64,000 nucleotides of DNA, from assembly GCF_040783975.1 (NCBI RefSeq), contig NZ_CP160631.1:372001-436000 (forward strand), written 5' to 3'. The first letter of the stretch is position 1; the number at the start of each line of letters is the position of its first letter. The notes below the pieces were generated by a model that saw only the letters and a list, made by a program, of their open reading frames with translations, had not been told where the DNA came from and did no database searches. Origin of the DNA: Pantoea sp. Ep11b (GTDB lineage: Bacteria > Pseudomonadota > Gammaproteobacteria > Enterobacterales > Enterobacteriaceae). A program made the translations under genes and the position numbers. This document shows, in pieces, positions 24,708 through 36,392 of this stretch.

Positions 24708-26210
24708 GTGATTATGGCTCAACCCCACCTTTTGGCAGAAAGAATTTCTCGCCTCAGCAATGCGTTAGAAAAAGGATTGTATGAGCGTCATCACGCCATT
24801 CGCCTCTGCCTGCTGGCGGCGCTGAGCGGTGAGAGCGTATTCCTGCTGGGACCGCCCGGTATCGCCAAGAGTCTGATTGCCCGCCGCCTTAAATATGCCT
24901 TTCAGCACGCCCGCGCCTTTGAATATCTGATGACCCGCTTTTCCACGCCGGAAGAGGTGTTTGGCCCGCTCTCCATTCAGGCGCTCAAGGATGAAGGACG
25001 CTATCAGCGTCTGACAAAAGGCTATCTGCCCGACGCGGAAATTGTCTTTCTGGATGAGATCTGGAAAGCCGGTCCGGCGATCCTGAATACCCTGCTGACC
25101 GCCATTAACGAACGCCGCTTCCGCAATGGTGACAGCGAAGAGAAAATCCCGATGCGGCTGCTGGTTACCGCCTCCAACGAGCTACCGGAAGCCGACAGCG
25201 GCCTTGAGGCGCTCTATGACCGGATGCTGATCCGTCTGTGGCTGGATAACGTGCATGAGAAGCAGAACTTCCGCAGCCTGCTGACCCACCAGCAGGATGA
25301 GCACGCCAATCCGGTGGCGGAATCGCTGCGCATCAGCGATGAAGAGTATGCGCAGTGGCAGCTTGGCATCAGCCAGGTCTCTCTGCCCGATGCGGTGTTT
25401 GAGCTGATTTATCAGCTGCGCCAGCAGCTGGAGAGCCAGCCCGCCGCACCCTACATTTCCGACCGTCGCTGGAAGAAGGCCATTCATCTGCTGCAGGCGA
25501 GTGCCTTTTACAGCGGGCGCAACGCCATTGCCCCTGTCGACCTAATCCTGCTGAAGGATTGTCTCTGGCACGACGTCGCCTCCATGCAGCTGCTGGAACG
25601 CGAAATCGATCAGCTGATGACGTTACACGCCTGGCAGCAGCAGTCGATGCTGCTTAAACTGCAGCAGATCAACGCGCGCCGCCTGGCGCTGCAGCAACAG
25701 CAGAGTATCGCCCAGGCGATCACCCTGGAGAAGCACAGCGGTATGTTCAGCCGCAAACCCCATTACGATATGCCGGAAAATCTCACCGATGAGCAGCTGA
25801 CGCTGATGCTGCAGAAGCCGCTGACGCTGCACGATATGCAGGTGACGCATCTGGTGATCGCCCGTGACGCCCTGAATCAGTGGCTGCAGAAAGGGGGCGA
25901 GGTACGCGGCAAGCTGAACGGCATTGGCTTTGCCCAGAGTCTGGATTTACAGGTGGATGCGCAGCACTGTCTGGCGGTCCGGGATGTCAGCCTGCAGTCG
26001 TCGCGTCTCACCCTGCCTGGCGTCAACACCCGCGAGCCGCTGCCGGGTGAGATCAGTGAGGCACTGGATGCGCTGGAGAGCGAGCTGCGTTCCCAGCGCC
26101 ATCTCTTCAGTCAGCATCAGCGCTGCCTCTTTATCAGCGATGACTGGCTGGCGCGGGTGGAAACCAGCCTGCAGGATGTGGCGGAACAGCTGAAACAGGC
26201 GCGTAAATGA
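24708..26210 (+). CDS. ravA: Regulatory ATPase RavA (MoxR AAA+)
   Basis: RavA is a MoxR-type AAA+ ATPase that binds the lysine decarboxylase LdcI and works with ViaA; the pair has been linked to respiratory enzymes and aminoglycoside sensitivity. The product has 500 residues from a GTG start at 24708, which has AAGGA 7 bases upstream; starting at the ATG two codons later gives 498, the E. coli length. Walker A is GPPGIAKS (48-55) and Walker B VFLDEI (114-119). The C-terminal LARA-type region includes [16 protein letters not shown]. It overlaps viaA by 4 bases. Confidence 0.97.
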   Translation: MIMAQPHLLAERISRLSNALEKGLYERHHAIRLCLLAALSGESVFLLGPPGIAKSLIARRLKYAFQHARAFEYLMTRFSTPEEVFGPLSIQALKDEGRYQRLTKGYLPDAEIVFLDEIWKAGPAILNTLLTAINERRFRNGDSEEKIPMRLLVTASNELPEADSGLEALYDRMLIRLWLDNVHEKQNFRSLLTHQQDEHANPVAESLRISDEEYAQWQLGISQVSLPDAVFELIYQLRQQLESQPAAPYISDRRWKKAIHLLQASAFYSGRNAIAPVDLILLKDCLWHDVASMQLLEREIDQLMTLHAWQQQSMLLKLQQINARRLALQQQQSIAQAITLEKHSGMFSRKPHYDMPENLTDEQLTLMLQKPLTLHDMQVTHLVIARDALNQWLQKGGEVRGKLNGIGFAQSLDLQVDAQHCLAVRDVSLQSSRLTLPGVNTREPLPGEISEALDALESELRSQRHLFSQHQRCLFISDDWLARVETSLQDVAEQLKQARK

Positions 26211-27667
26211 TCTCCGTGGAGACGCTCAGCACCCTGCTCTCGGTGGGGGAGACTGAACTGATTGAAGAGCTGATTATTGCTCTGCTGGCGTCTCCCCAGC
26301 TGGCGCTGTTTTTTGAAAAATTTCCCGGACTGAAAAAAGCGCTGCTGCGCGACGTGCCGCGCTGGCGCGCAGAGATCAATGCAGAACTCAAAGCTACGCC
26401 CGTTCCGGCGACGCTGGCGGAGGAGTTTCAGCTGTTTCAGCGGGTACAGCTGTTCAGCGATCGTGAATTCAGCCACCAGCTGGATACCACCCTTCAGGCG
26501 CTTGAAAGCCTGCCATCCCCTTTCCTTGATGAAGCACACCGGCTGCTGCAGCACGCGGAGACCCGTCAGCTCAGCAGCGCACAGCATCAGCTTTTTTTGC
26601 AGCGCTGGCGACTGAGCCTGACCTTACAGACCCTGACGCTGAATCAGGATTTGCTGGAGCAGCAGCGCGAGCGCCTGATGGCGGAACTGCAGCAGCGCAT
26701 GGCGCTGAGCGGCCAGCTGGCACCGGTTCTCGGTGACGATGATGAAGCAGCCGCTGGCCGGTTGTGGGACATGAGCAAAGCGTCACTGCAGCCCGGCGAC
26801 TATCAGCTGATGCTGCAGTATGGCGATTTTCTGGCGCAGCAACCGGAGCTGATGACGCTGGCCCGGCAGCTGGGACGCAGCCGGGAGGCCAAATCGGTGC
26901 CGTCACAGGAGGCCCCTCTGGAGGCCTTCCACCAGCTGGTGCAGGAGCCTGACGCCGTGCCGGAGGAGGTCAGCGGCATTCATCAAAGCGATGATGTGCT
27001 GCGTCTGCTGCCACCGGAACTCGCGGCGCTGAGCATCAGCGAACTGGAGCTGGAGTTTTACCGGCGGCTGGTTGAGAAACGGCTGCTGACTTACAGGCTG
27101 CAGGGTGACGCCTGGCATGAGAAGGTGACGATGCGTCCGGCCAGCCATCAGCAGCATGAAGAGCAGCCGCGCGGTCCTTTTATCGTCTGCGTCGATACCT
27201 CCGGTTCGATGGGCGGCTTTAACGAGCGCTGCGCCAAAGCCTTCTGTCTGGCGCTGCTGAAGGTCGCGCTGGCCGATCGTCGTCGCTGCTACATCATGCT
27301 GTTCGCGCATGAGGTGATTGGCTATGAGCTGACCGGCGATGACGGGCTGGAACAGGCGATCCGCTTCCTGAGCCAGCGTTTTCGCGGCGGCACCGACCTG
27401 GCCGCCTGCCTCTCCTCGGTGGTAACCCGAATGGAGGGCAGCCTGTGGCAGGAAGCGGATGCGGTGATCGTCTCTGATTTTATCGCTCAGCGCCTGCCGG
27501 AAGAGGTGATCGGCGCAATTAAAAAACGCCAGCGACATAATCAGCAACGTTTTCACGCCGTGGCGATGTCGGCCCACGGAAAACCCGGCATTCTGCGCAT
27601 CTTCGACCATATCTGGCGCTTCGATACCGGCATGAAAAGCCGTCTGCTGCGCCACTGGCGCCGTTAA
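26207..27667 (+). CDS. viaA: RavA-stimulating VWA protein ViaA
   Basis: ViaA is the von Willebrand factor A partner of RavA. The product has 486 residues, with a helical N-terminal domain and a C-terminal VWA domain whose metal-ion-dependent adhesion site is D330-T-S-G-S334, followed by the FRGGTDL motif. The start overlaps the ravA stop (ATGA), so the two are made together. Confidence 0.97.
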   Translation: MISVETLSTLLSVGETELIEELIIALLASPQLALFFEKFPGLKKALLRDVPRWRAEINAELKATPVPATLAEEFQLFQRVQLFSDREFSHQLDTTLQALESLPSPFLDEAHRLLQHAETRQLSSAQHQLFLQRWRLSLTLQTLTLNQDLLEQQRERLMAELQQRMALSGQLAPVLGDDDEAAAGRLWDMSKASLQPGDYQLMLQYGDFLAQQPELMTLARQLGRSREAKSVPSQEAPLEAFHQLVQEPDAVPEEVSGIHQSDDVLRLLPPELAALSISELELEFYRRLVEKRLLTYRLQGDAWHEKVTMRPASHQQHEEQPRGPFIVCVDTSGSMGGFNERCAKAFCLALLKVALADRRRCYIMLFAHEVIGYELTGDDGLEQAIRFLSQRFRGGTDLAACLSSVVTRMEGSLWQEADAVIVSDFIAQRLPEEVIGAIKKRQRHNQQRFHAVAMSAHGKPGILRIFDHIWRFDTGMKSRLLRHWRR

Positions 27668-27690
27668 GTCATCTGACCGAAAAGCTTCTT

Positions 27691-27699
27691 TGCTATAGT
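27691..27699 (+). promoter_or_regulatory. Candidate ovoA promoter (extended -10)
   Basis: TGCTATAGT is an extended -10 element 40 bases before the ovoA start, with no good -35. It lies in the 71-base gap after viaA, so ovoA probably has its own transcript. Confidence 0.5.
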
Positions 27700-27738
27700 A
27701 AATTACCGTTTCACTTACTCAGCAATCTGGAGCTTCCT

Positions 27739-29877
27739 GTGACGCTTGCTCAACCCCACCGCGATTTGCCAGCCCCGACGCGGACGTTATTGCTCTCCGG
27801 CCAGAACATTGAACAAAAACGTGCCGAATTGCTGGCCTATTTTCTTCAGACCTGGGAACAGTATGAAAGCCTGTTCACCTGTCTGGCCGATTCAAAGGCC
27901 TGGTTCAACAAAGCCATTCCGCTGCGCCATCCGTTGATCTTCTATTTTGGTCATACCGCGACGTTCTACATTAATAAGCTGATGGCCGGACGCCTGATCG
28001 ACGCCCGCCTGGACGATCGCATCGAAGCGATGATGGCGATCGGCGTGGATGAGATGAGCTGGGACGATCTCAACGACAGCCACTATGACTGGCCGACCAT
28101 TGACGCCGTGCGCGAATACCGCGGGCGCGTGAAGGCGCTGGTCAGCGATCTGATCCAGACCATGCCTGTTACGCTGCCAATCACCTGGGAAAGCCCGGCC
28201 TGGGTGATCCTGATGGGTATCGAGCATGAACGTATTCATCTGGAAACCTCCAGCGTGCTGATACGCCAGTTACCGCTTGAGTGGGTCCGGCCGCAGGCCG
28301 CCTGGCCGGTCTGTCCGATGGCGCGCCACCAGCGCGAAACCGTGCCCGCTAACAGCCTGCTGCCGATGCCCGGCGGCACCGTCACCCTGGGAAAAACCGA
28401 CGATACCTATGGCTGGGATAACGAATATGGCCGTCAGCAGATCACGCTGCAGCCGTTCCAGGCGAGCAGGATGCTGGTCAGCAACGCGGAATATTTTGCG
28501 TTCGTCGAGGCTGGCGGCTATCAGGATCGCCGCTGGTGGGATGACGAAGGCTGGGGCTGGTGTCAGTTTGCCGGTGCGGTAATGCCGACCTTCTGGGTGG
28601 GCACGCCTGAGATGCCCGATCAGCTAAAACTGCGCCTGATGTGCGAAGAAGTCGCCATGCCGTGGGACTGGCCTGCCGAGGTCAATCAGCTGGAGGCGGC
28701 CGCGTTCTGTCGCTGGAAAGCGGCGCAGACCGGTATGGCCATTCAGCTGCCCTGCGAAGCCGAATGGGCGCAGCTGCGTGAGCAGGTGGCTGGCGATCAG
28801 CCGGACTGGGAGCGGGCGCCGGGCAATATCAATCTGGCGTACTGGGCTTCCTCATCTCCGGTCGATCTGTTCGCGCAGGGCAGTTTCTTCGATATCGTCG
28901 GGAACGTCTGGCAGTGGACAACCACGCCGACCAACGGCTTCGAAGGCTTTAAAGTCCATCCGCTTTACGACGATTTCTCTACCCCAACCTTTGATGGCAA
29001 ACATTCGCTGATCAAAGGCGGCAGCTGGATCTCGACCGGCAACGAAGCACTGAAATCGGCTCGCTATGCGTTCCGTCGCCACTTCTTCCAGCATGCCGGT
29101 TTCCGCTATGTCGTCTCCACGCATCAGGAGACCATGGCGCTGAACCCCTATGAGTCGGATGCGATGGTGTCGCAGTATCTCGATTTCCAGTATGGTCCGC
29201 GCTATTTCGGTGTCGATAACTACGCCGAAAGCCTGGTCAGGCTGGCGCTGGAGCACACCCACGCGCGCGGCGAGGCGCTGGACATCGGCTGCGCCACCGG
29301 CCGCGCCAGCTTCGAACTGGCCCGCCATTTCGACCGGGTGACCGGCATGGACTATTCGGCACGCTTTATCGATGTGGCGCTGCAGCTGGCCAGCGGCGAA
29401 GATTTCCGTTATCTGCTGCCCCAGGAGGGCGATCTGGTCGAATATCGCCAGGTTCGCCTGAAAGATTTCGTCCCGGAGAGCGCACTGGCGCAGCGGATCC
29501 AGTTTGTGCAGGGTGACGCCTGCAACCTCAAGCCACAGCCCGATCGTTACGATCTGGTGCTCGCCTCTAACCTGATCGACCGTCTGCGACAGCCTGCGCG
29601 TTTCCTGCGCGACGTGACGCCGATGCTGCGGCAGGGCGGCATTCTGCTGCTTTCATCGCCCTATACCTGGCTGGAGGCGTTCACGCCGAAGGAGAACTGG
29701 CTGGGCGGCGTGCGCGAAAACGGCGAAGCGCTGACGACGCTACAGGCGCTGCAACGTCTGCTGGCGGCCGACTTCGAGCAGGTCGGCGAACCGCAGGATG
29801 TGCCCTTTGTGATCCGCGAAACGGCCCGCAAGTTCCAGCACACGCTGGCGCAGGTCACGCTCTGGCGTAAACGTTAA
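27739..29877 (+). CDS. ovoA: Ovothiol synthase OvoA: 5-histidylcysteine sulfoxide synthase with methyltransferase domain
   Basis: OvoA is an iron enzyme that joins cysteine and histidine with O2 to give 5-histidylcysteine sulfoxide, and its C-terminal domain N-methylates the later thiol, giving the antioxidant ovothiol A. The 712-residue product has an N-terminal DinB-like domain with H72 and the iron motif H163-E-R-I-H167-L-E (HX3HXE), a formylglycine-generating/sulfatase-modifying-like domain (about 205-460, with GNVWQWT and KGGSWIS) and a SAM methyltransferase domain (about 480-712, with LDIGCATGRASFELA). The Erwinia tasmaniensis enzyme of this family has been characterised. The start is GTG, with TGGAG 6 bases upstream. 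The gene sits between viaA and asnC, where E. coli has asnA. A separate lyase for the sulfoxide is not in the window. Confidence 0.95.
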   Translation: MTLAQPHRDLPAPTRTLLLSGQNIEQKRAELLAYFLQTWEQYESLFTCLADSKAWFNKAIPLRHPLIFYFGHTATFYINKLMAGRLIDARLDDRIEAMMAIGVDEMSWDDLNDSHYDWPTIDAVREYRGRVKALVSDLIQTMPVTLPITWESPAWVILMGIEHERIHLETSSVLIRQLPLEWVRPQAAWPVCPMARHQRETVPANSLLPMPGGTVTLGKTDDTYGWDNEYGRQQITLQPFQASRMLVSNAEYFAFVEAGGYQDRRWWDDEGWGWCQFAGAVMPTFWVGTPEMPDQLKLRLMCEEVAMPWDWPAEVNQLEAAAFCRWKAAQTGMAIQLPCEAEWAQLREQVAGDQPDWERAPGNINLAYWASSSPVDLFAQGSFFDIVGNVWQWTTTPTNGFEGFKVHPLYDDFSTPTFDGKHSLIKGGSWISTGNEALKSARYAFRRHFFQHAGFRYVVSTHQETMALNPYESDAMVSQYLDFQYGPRYFGVDNYAESLVRLALEHTHARGEALDIGCATGRASFELARHFDRVTGMDYSARFIDVALQLASGEDFRYLLPQEGDLVEYRQVRLKDFVPESALAQRIQFVQGDACNLKPQPDRYDLVLASNLIDRLRQPARFLRDVTPMLRQGGILLLSSPYTWLEAFTPKENWLGGVRENGEALTTLQALQRLLAADFEQVGEPQDVPFVIRETARKFQHTLAQVTLWRKR

Positions 29878-29882
29878 GTGAA

Positions 29883-29908
29883 CCGGCAGCGGCGCCCGTC
29901 GCTGCCGG
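29883..29908 (+). other. GC-rich hairpin after ovoA
   Basis: A perfect 9-bp stem with an 8-base loop lies 5 bases after the ovoA stop. There is no T run, so it may mark a processed 3' end or slow polymerase rather than act as a full intrinsic terminator. Confidence 0.55.
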
Positions 29909-29979
29909 GAGTTGCCTGAATCGCTATTTTGCTGCACATTCACCCCTGTTACTCAAGCAGACCTATAACGAGGATGGCC

Positions 29980-30441
29980 ATGGCCGAACACCTGCAGCTC
30001 GATAATCTGGATCGCGGCATTCTGAATGCCCTGCTGGAGAATGCGCGCACCGCTTACGCCGAGCTGGCAAAACAGTTTAACGTCAGCCCCGGCACCATTC
30101 ATGTGCGCGTAGAGAAGATGAAACAGGCGGGGATTATTCTGGGCACCCGCGTGGATATCGATCCCCGCCAGCTGGGGTTCGATGTCTGCTGCTTTATCGG
30201 TATCATCCTGAAAAGCGCCCGCGACTATCCGGCGGCGCTGAGCAAGCTGAACGCGCTGGATGAGGTGGTTGAAGCCTGGTACACCACCGGCCACTACAGC
30301 ATCTTTATTAAAGTGATGTGCCGCTCGATCGACGCTCTGCAACAGGTGTTGATCAACAAGATCCAGACCATCGATGAAATCCAGTCCACGGAAACCCTGA
30401 TCTCGCTGCAAAACCCGATCATGCGCACCATCAAACCCTGA
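29980..30441 (+). CDS. asnC: Transcriptional regulator AsnC (Lrp/AsnC family)
   Basis: AsnC in E. coli activates asnA (ammonia-dependent asparagine synthetase) when asparagine is scarce and represses its own gene. The 153-residue product starts at the ATG at 29980, with GAGG 6 bases upstream; a longer frame from 29929 is not supported. It has the helix-turn-helix AYAELAKQFNVSPGTIHVRVEKM and a RAM ligand-binding domain, with the C-terminal NPIMRTIKP identical to E. coli. asnA is not next to it here. It is upstream of and codirectional with mioC, as in E. coli. Confidence 0.96.
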   Translation: MAEHLQLDNLDRGILNALLENARTAYAELAKQFNVSPGTIHVRVEKMKQAGIILGTRVDIDPRQLGFDVCCFIGIILKSARDYPAALSKLNALDEVVEAWYTTGHYSIFIKVMCRSIDALQQVLINKIQTIDEIQSTETLISLQNPIMRTIKP

Positions 30442-30527
30442 TCCCTCTCGCCTGTGCATAATCTTATCCCTGACGAATGTGGCGGCTGACAACGGCTGCG
30501 TTCGCCTCTCCTGATCTATTAACCCTG

Positions 30528-30567
30528 TTGTCCACAGGTGGATCACCGCTTGATCACAGCGTACAAT
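30528..30567 (+). promoter_or_regulatory. mioC promoter with DnaA-like box
   Basis: TACAAT at 30562-30567 is a good -10, 27 bases before the mioC ATG. TTGTCCACA (30528-30536), one mismatch from the DnaA consensus, lies upstream. In E. coli DnaA binding here controls mioC transcription toward oriC. Confidence 0.65.
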
Positions 30568-30594
30568 GCTCGCCTTAATGTCCGGGAGAGCAAG

Positions 30595-31035
30595 ATGGCC
30601 GATATTACCTTAATCAGTGGCAGTACCCTGGGTAGCGCAGAGTACGTGGCTGAACATCTGGAAGAAAAATTACAGGATGCGGGCTTCTCAACGCAGATGC
30701 TGCACGGCCCGACGCTGGATGAGCTACCGGCCAAGGGGATCTGGCTGGTGGTCAGCTCCACCCACGGTGCAGGCGATATTCCTGATAATCTGCTGCCGCT
30801 CTTTGAAGCCATTCGTGACACGCAGCCCGACCTCTCTCAGGTGCGGTTCGGTGCCGTCGGACTCGGCAACCATGAATATGATCTCTTTTGTGGTGCGATC
30901 CGCCAGATTGAAGCACAGCTGATTGCCCAGGGTGCGCACCGGATCGGCGATCGTCTGGAGATTGACGTGCTGGAGCATGAGATCCCCGAAGATCCGGCGG
31001 AGGCCTGGCTGGAAAGCTGGAAAAGCGCGATCTGA
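30595..31035 (+). CDS. mioC: FMN-binding flavodoxin-like protein MioC
   Basis: MioC is a short-chain flavodoxin that supports biotin synthase in vitro in E. coli. The 146-residue product begins at the ATG at 30595, with GGGAG upstream. The FMN phosphate loop SGSTLGSAEYVA is at about residues 8-19, and the second FMN contact SSTHGAGDIPDN at about 50-61. Its transcript runs into oriC, the conserved arrangement. Confidence 0.96.
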   Translation: MADITLISGSTLGSAEYVAEHLEEKLQDAGFSTQMLHGPTLDELPAKGIWLVVSSTHGAGDIPDNLLPLFEAIRDTQPDLSQVRFGAVGLGNHEYDLFCGAIRQIEAQLIAQGAHRIGDRLEIDVLEHEIPEDPAEAWLESWKSAI

Positions 31036-31104
31036 AGGCGGTCGGGGATCGCGAAATCGTCACGATCCCCAGTGGAAGATGCTGAATTTATCCTTTTTCA
31101 CTCT

Positions 31105-31375
31105 TTTGTTTTGTGGATAACTACCCCTCAATCGTGCGTATAACCGGTAGTTATCCAAAGAACAACCCGAGAACGTTTTTTGAGCTGTGGATAAGCGGGC
31201 TTTTTGATCCCAGCTTATACGGATCAGGATCACCGATCATTCACAGCTAACGATCCTCTTTATCCTGTTGTTTCTGCTCCTATTCTGACAGATATCCACA
31301 GGGGGACGGGATCCTAATAAGAGATCTAACAGAAAGATCATATACAGATCTAAGATCCTTTCTTTTAAAACCTGA
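31105..31375. other. oriC: Chromosomal replication origin oriC
   Basis: This gene-free stretch between mioC and mnmG has the full enterobacterial oriC layout, inverted relative to the usual E. coli drawing. DnaA boxes are R4 TGTGGATAA (31113-31121), R3 TTATCCAAA (31151-31159), R2 TGTGGATAA (31186-31194) and R1 ATATCCACA (31292-31300). The unwinding region with A/T-rich, GATC-starting repeats lies beyond R1 toward mnmG (about 31310-31372). About a dozen GATC sites crowd 31200-31450, the target of Dam and SeqA. The stretch ACCGGTAGTTATCCAAAG is the same as in E. coli. R1 deviates from consensus, while R2 is consensus, the reverse of E. coli. Confidence 0.97.
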
Positions 31376-31387
31376 CGATCCCGCGAC

Positions 31388-31416
31388 TTTCACCCCAGCC
31401 GGAATTTGAGTAGAAT
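31388..31416 (+). promoter_or_regulatory. Candidate mnmG promoter
   Basis: TAGAAT (31411-31416) is a fair -10, with a weak TTTCAC 17 bases upstream. It lies just outside the unwinding region; in E. coli transcription from this promoter affects origin firing. Confidence 0.45.
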
Positions 31417-31467
31417 CCACGCCCCAGGACGACGATCCTGCACGTTAATTAACCGAGGTACCACTTC

Positions 31468-33357
31468 ATGTTTTATCAGGATCCTTTTGACGTCATCGTA
31501 ATTGGTGGTGGTCATGCGGGCACCGAAGCCGCAATGGCGGCCGCCCGAATGGGTCAGCAAACCCTGTTACTCACCCATAACATTGATACGCTTGGACAAA
31601 TGTCCTGTAACCCGGCGATCGGTGGCATTGGCAAAGGACATCTGGTGAAGGAAGTGGATGCCTTAGGGGGTCTGATGGCCCGTGCGATCGACCAGGCGGG
31701 TATCCAGTTCAGGATACTAAACGCGAGCAAAGGGCCGGCCGTCCGGGCGACCCGTGCGCAGGCGGATCGCGTGCTCTATCGCCAGGCCGTGCGCACGGCA
31801 CTGGAGAATCAGCCTAACCTGATGATCTTCCAGCAGGCGGTCGACGATCTTATCGTGGAAAACGATCGCGTCGTGGGCGCGGTCACCCAGATGGGCCTGA
31901 AGTTCCGCGCAAAAACCGTAGTTCTGACCGTCGGCACCTTCCTTGATGGCAAAATTCATATCGGTCTGGACAACTACAGTGGTGGTCGCGCTGGCGATCC
32001 GCCGTCCATTCCGCTGGCAAAACGCCTGCGTGCGCTGCCGCTGCGGGTGAACCGCCTTAAGACAGGTACGCCGCCGCGCATCGATGCGCGCTCCATCGAT
32101 TTTTCGGTGCTGACGCCGCAGCACGGTGACAACCCGATGCCGGTCTTCTCCTTCATGGGCAGTGCTGCTGAACATCCGCAGCAGGTGCCGTGCTGGATCA
32201 CCCATACCAACGAGAAAACCCATGAGGTGATCCGCAGCAACCTGGATCGCAGCCCGATGTACGCCGGGATTATCGAAGGGATCGGCCCGCGCTATTGCCC
32301 GTCGATCGAAGATAAGGTGATGCGCTTTGCCGATCGCAACTCGCATCAGATCTTCCTGGAGCCGGAAGGGCTGACCAGCAACGAGATCTATCCGAACGGT
32401 ATCTCTACCAGCCTGCCGTTTGACGTACAGATTCAGATCGTCCGCTCGATGCAGGGCATGGAGAACGCGAAGATCGTGCGCCCTGGCTATGCCATTGAGT
32501 ATGACTTCTTCGATCCGCGCGATCTGAAACCGACGCTGGAGAGCAAATTTATTCACGGCCTGTTCTTCGCCGGCCAGATCAACGGCACCACCGGTTATGA
32601 AGAGGCGGCTGCGCAGGGGATGCTGGCCGGTCTGAATGCGGCCCGTCAGTCTGCTGACAAAGAGGGCTGGGCGCCGCGTCGTGACCAGGCTTATCTGGGC
32701 GTGCTGGTTGATGACCTCTGCACACTCGGCACCAAAGAGCCGTACCGCATGTTTACCTCGCGTGCTGAGTACCGTCTGATGCTGCGCGAAGATAATGCCG
32801 ATCTGCGCCTGACCGAAACCGGTCGTGAGCTTGGCCTGGTGGATGATGCGCGCTGGGCACGTTTCAATCAGAAGCTGGAAGCGATCGAACAGGAGCGTCA
32901 GCGTCTGCGTGATATCTGGGTTCATCCGAAGTCCGATCATGTGACAGATGTGAACAGGGTGCTCAGTGCGCCGCTGACCAAAGAGGCCAGTGGTGAAGAT
33001 CTGCTGCGCCGCCCGGAAATGACCTATCTGAAGCTGATGACCCTGGAGAGCTATGGTCCGGCACTGGCAGACGAGCAGGCCGCAGAGCAGGTTGAGATCC
33101 AGGTCAAATATGAAGGCTATATCGCGCGTCAGCAGGAAGAGATCGATCGCCAGTTGCGTAACGAGAATACGCTGCTGCCGGTGGAGCTCGACTATCGTCA
33201 GGTCAGTGGCCTCTCAAACGAGGTGATCGCCAAGCTGAACGATCATAAGCCGACGTCGATTGGTCAGGCGACCCGCATCTCGGGCATTACGCCGGCGGCC
33301 ATCTCAATTCTGCTGATCTACTTGAAAAAACAGGGTCTGCTGCGCAAAAGCGCCTGA
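31468..33357 (+). CDS. mnmG: tRNA uridine-5-carboxymethylaminomethyl modification enzyme MnmG (GidA)
   Basis: MnmG, with MnmE, modifies the wobble uridine of several tRNAs using FAD and methylene-tetrahydrofolate. The 629-residue product, the E. coli length, has the N-terminal FAD motif [17 protein letters not shown] (about 13-29), the family signature [18 protein letters not shown] and the second signature [20 protein letters not shown]. The C-terminal MnmE-binding helical domain is complete. It lies just past oriC and is co-directional with rsmG. Confidence 0.98.
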   Translation: MFYQDPFDVIVIGGGHAGTEAAMAAARMGQQTLLLTHNIDTLGQMSCNPAIGGIGKGHLVKEVDALGGLMARAIDQAGIQFRILNASKGPAVRATRAQADRVLYRQAVRTALENQPNLMIFQQAVDDLIVENDRVVGAVTQMGLKFRAKTVVLTVGTFLDGKIHIGLDNYSGGRAGDPPSIPLAKRLRALPLRVNRLKTGTPPRIDARSIDFSVLTPQHGDNPMPVFSFMGSAAEHPQQVPCWITHTNEKTHEVIRSNLDRSPMYAGIIEGIGPRYCPSIEDKVMRFADRNSHQIFLEPEGLTSNEIYPNGISTSLPFDVQIQIVRSMQGMENAKIVRPGYAIEYDFFDPRDLKPTLESKFIHGLFFAGQINGTTGYEEAAAQGMLAGLNAARQSADKEGWAPRRDQAYLGVLVDDLCTLGTKEPYRMFTSRAEYRLMLREDNADLRLTETGRELGLVDDARWARFNQKLEAIEQERQRLRDIWVHPKSDHVTDVNRVLSAPLTKEASGEDLLRRPEMTYLKLMTLESYGPALADEQAAEQVEIQVKYEGYIARQQEEIDRQLRNENTLLPVELDYRQVSGLSNEVIAKLNDHKPTSIGQATRISGITPAAISILLIYLKKQGLLRKSA

Positions 33358-33404
33358 TCTGAAACGGGGCGAGGTAACTCGCCCCCGCTGAATGGACTTA
33401 TGCT

Positions 33405-34022
33405 GTGATCAACACACTCACATCGCTGCTGAAAGCAGCCGGTATTTCCCTCTCCGATCAACAAAAACAGCAGCTGGTTGCCTATGTCGGCCTGCTGGAT
33501 AAGTGGAACAAAGCCTATAACCTGACCTCGGTGCGCGACCCGCAGCAGATGCTGGTCCGTCATATCCTCGACAGCATCGTAGTGGCGCCGCATCTCAGCG
33601 GGTCACGCTTTATCGATGTCGGTACCGGCCCGGGTCTGCCTGGCATTCCGCTGGCTATCGTGATGCCGGATGCGCACTTCACGCTGCTCGACAGCCTGGG
33701 CAAACGGGTCCGCTTCCTGCGCCAGGTTCAGCATGAGTTAGGACTTACTAACATTGCTCCGGTTCAGAGCCGGGTTGAAGCGTTCCCCCCTGAGCCCCCT
33801 TTTGATGGCGTCATCAGCCGGGCGTTCGCCTCGCTGACCGACATGGTGAACTGGTGTCATCATCTGCCGGGTGGGGAAGGGCGCTTTTTCGCGCTTAAAG
33901 GCGTGCGTCCGGATGATGAAATTGCTGAGTTACCGGCGGGCTACGTTGCTGATGCGGTTATTAAGCTGCAGGTTCCGCAGCTGGAAGGCGATCGTCATCT
34001 GGTGATCCTTCGTCGGCAGTAA
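33405..34022 (+). CDS. rsmG: 16S rRNA (guanine-527-N7)-methyltransferase RsmG (GidB)
   Basis: RsmG methylates G527 of 16S rRNA; loss gives low-level streptomycin resistance. The 205-residue product has the SAM-binding motif [18 protein letters not shown] at about residues 69-86, and RHILDSIVV and [10 protein letters not shown] are typical of the family. The start is GTG; a nearby ATG at 33401 is out of frame and stops at once. It follows mnmG after 47 bases, as in E. coli. Confidence 0.97.
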   Translation: MINTLTSLLKAAGISLSDQQKQQLVAYVGLLDKWNKAYNLTSVRDPQQMLVRHILDSIVVAPHLSGSRFIDVGTGPGLPGIPLAIVMPDAHFTLLDSLGKRVRFLRQVQHELGLTNIAPVQSRVEAFPPEPPFDGVISRAFASLTDMVNWCHHLPGGEGRFFALKGVRPDDEIAELPAGYVADAVIKLQVPQLEGDRHLVILRRQ

Positions 34023-34611
34023 GAGCCTGCTGGTCAGGAACTGCACACTTTTCTGCCACTTCCGCGATCGGCTTTGTGGCAAAAAAGGGCAGATGATGCG
34101 CCATCAATAAAAGATTTTGATTAAGACGTAACGGTGTGAGGGTTAAAAGGGTGACGGAAATTATCCGAAAAGCTCTGTTACATTTAACGATTAATTCACA
34201 TTTAGTTATCAGAAATATCACCTGTATAGCGGTGTGACGGAATAGAGGTAGTCACGGATGAAAATATATCGAGGTAATAACTTCGCGTACGTAATATGAA
34301 TTTCACGTTTATCAGGCAACGTTCGATGTCAATAGCGTATTTTCTGTGAAAATTGTTCCGGAAAGGCTTTTTTAAAATCCTAAGCCAATGATTTAAAAGG
34401 GTTAAAACTTTTTGCGGATTGTTCTTAAATAGCGTGAAGATAAAACTCTGGCTGGCACAAGTGCTTATTATGTGATCTAAAGCACGCTTTAAAAGCCCGA
34501 CAGACGAGAATTTTTGGCCAGATGAGGGTGAATCGCCGCAGGGTGATCTTTGGAAAAATAGCCCTCCGGAAAGAAATTTAAATAATTGTTCACCTTTTCG
34601 CTACTTACCGA
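34023..34611. other. Long A/T-rich intergenic region between rsmG and atpI
   Basis: Some 600 bases without a supportable gene. E. coli has a gap of similar size here. A CRP-like site TGTGATCTAAAGCACG lies at 34471-34486, and short A/T tracts are frequent. I see no strong hairpin followed by a T run, so no terminator or small RNA can be called. The atp promoter lies at its right end. Confidence 0.6.
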
Positions 34612-34639
34612 TTGAAATCGCAGGTGCGGCCCGTATAAT
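34612..34639 (+). promoter_or_regulatory. Main atp operon promoter
   Basis: TTGAAA (34612-34617) and a perfect TATAAT (34634-34639) are 16 bases apart, about 93 bases before the atpI start. This should drive the whole nine-gene operon. Confidence 0.82.
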
Positions 34640-34731
34640 TTGCACGGCTTTTGCTGCTTGACTCAACTGCGCAAAGGCAGTCTTATACGACACGCGACAT
34701 ACCCCTAACGGGGCAGGAGAGTATCAGCGTC

Positions 34732-35939
<1,208 letters not shown>

Positions 35940-36017
35940 TTTTTTTCTCAACACTACTTTCCCTCTTGATTTCGGGCGGCAGCGCACGTCGCTGAAGCCC
36001 GGAAGATGAAGGGAGCA

Positions 36018-36361
<344 letters not shown>

Positions 36362-36392
36362 AGTTAAATACTCAATCTAGAGGCATTGTGCT

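Noticed and set aside
29929..29979. N-terminal extension of AsnC
   Set aside because: The extra 17 codons have no ribosome site and no counterpart in AsnC; GAGG precedes the ATG at 29980.
31717..32940. 407-codon open frame antisense to mnmG
   Set aside because: A shadow of the mnmG frame; composition is biased and no domain is seen.
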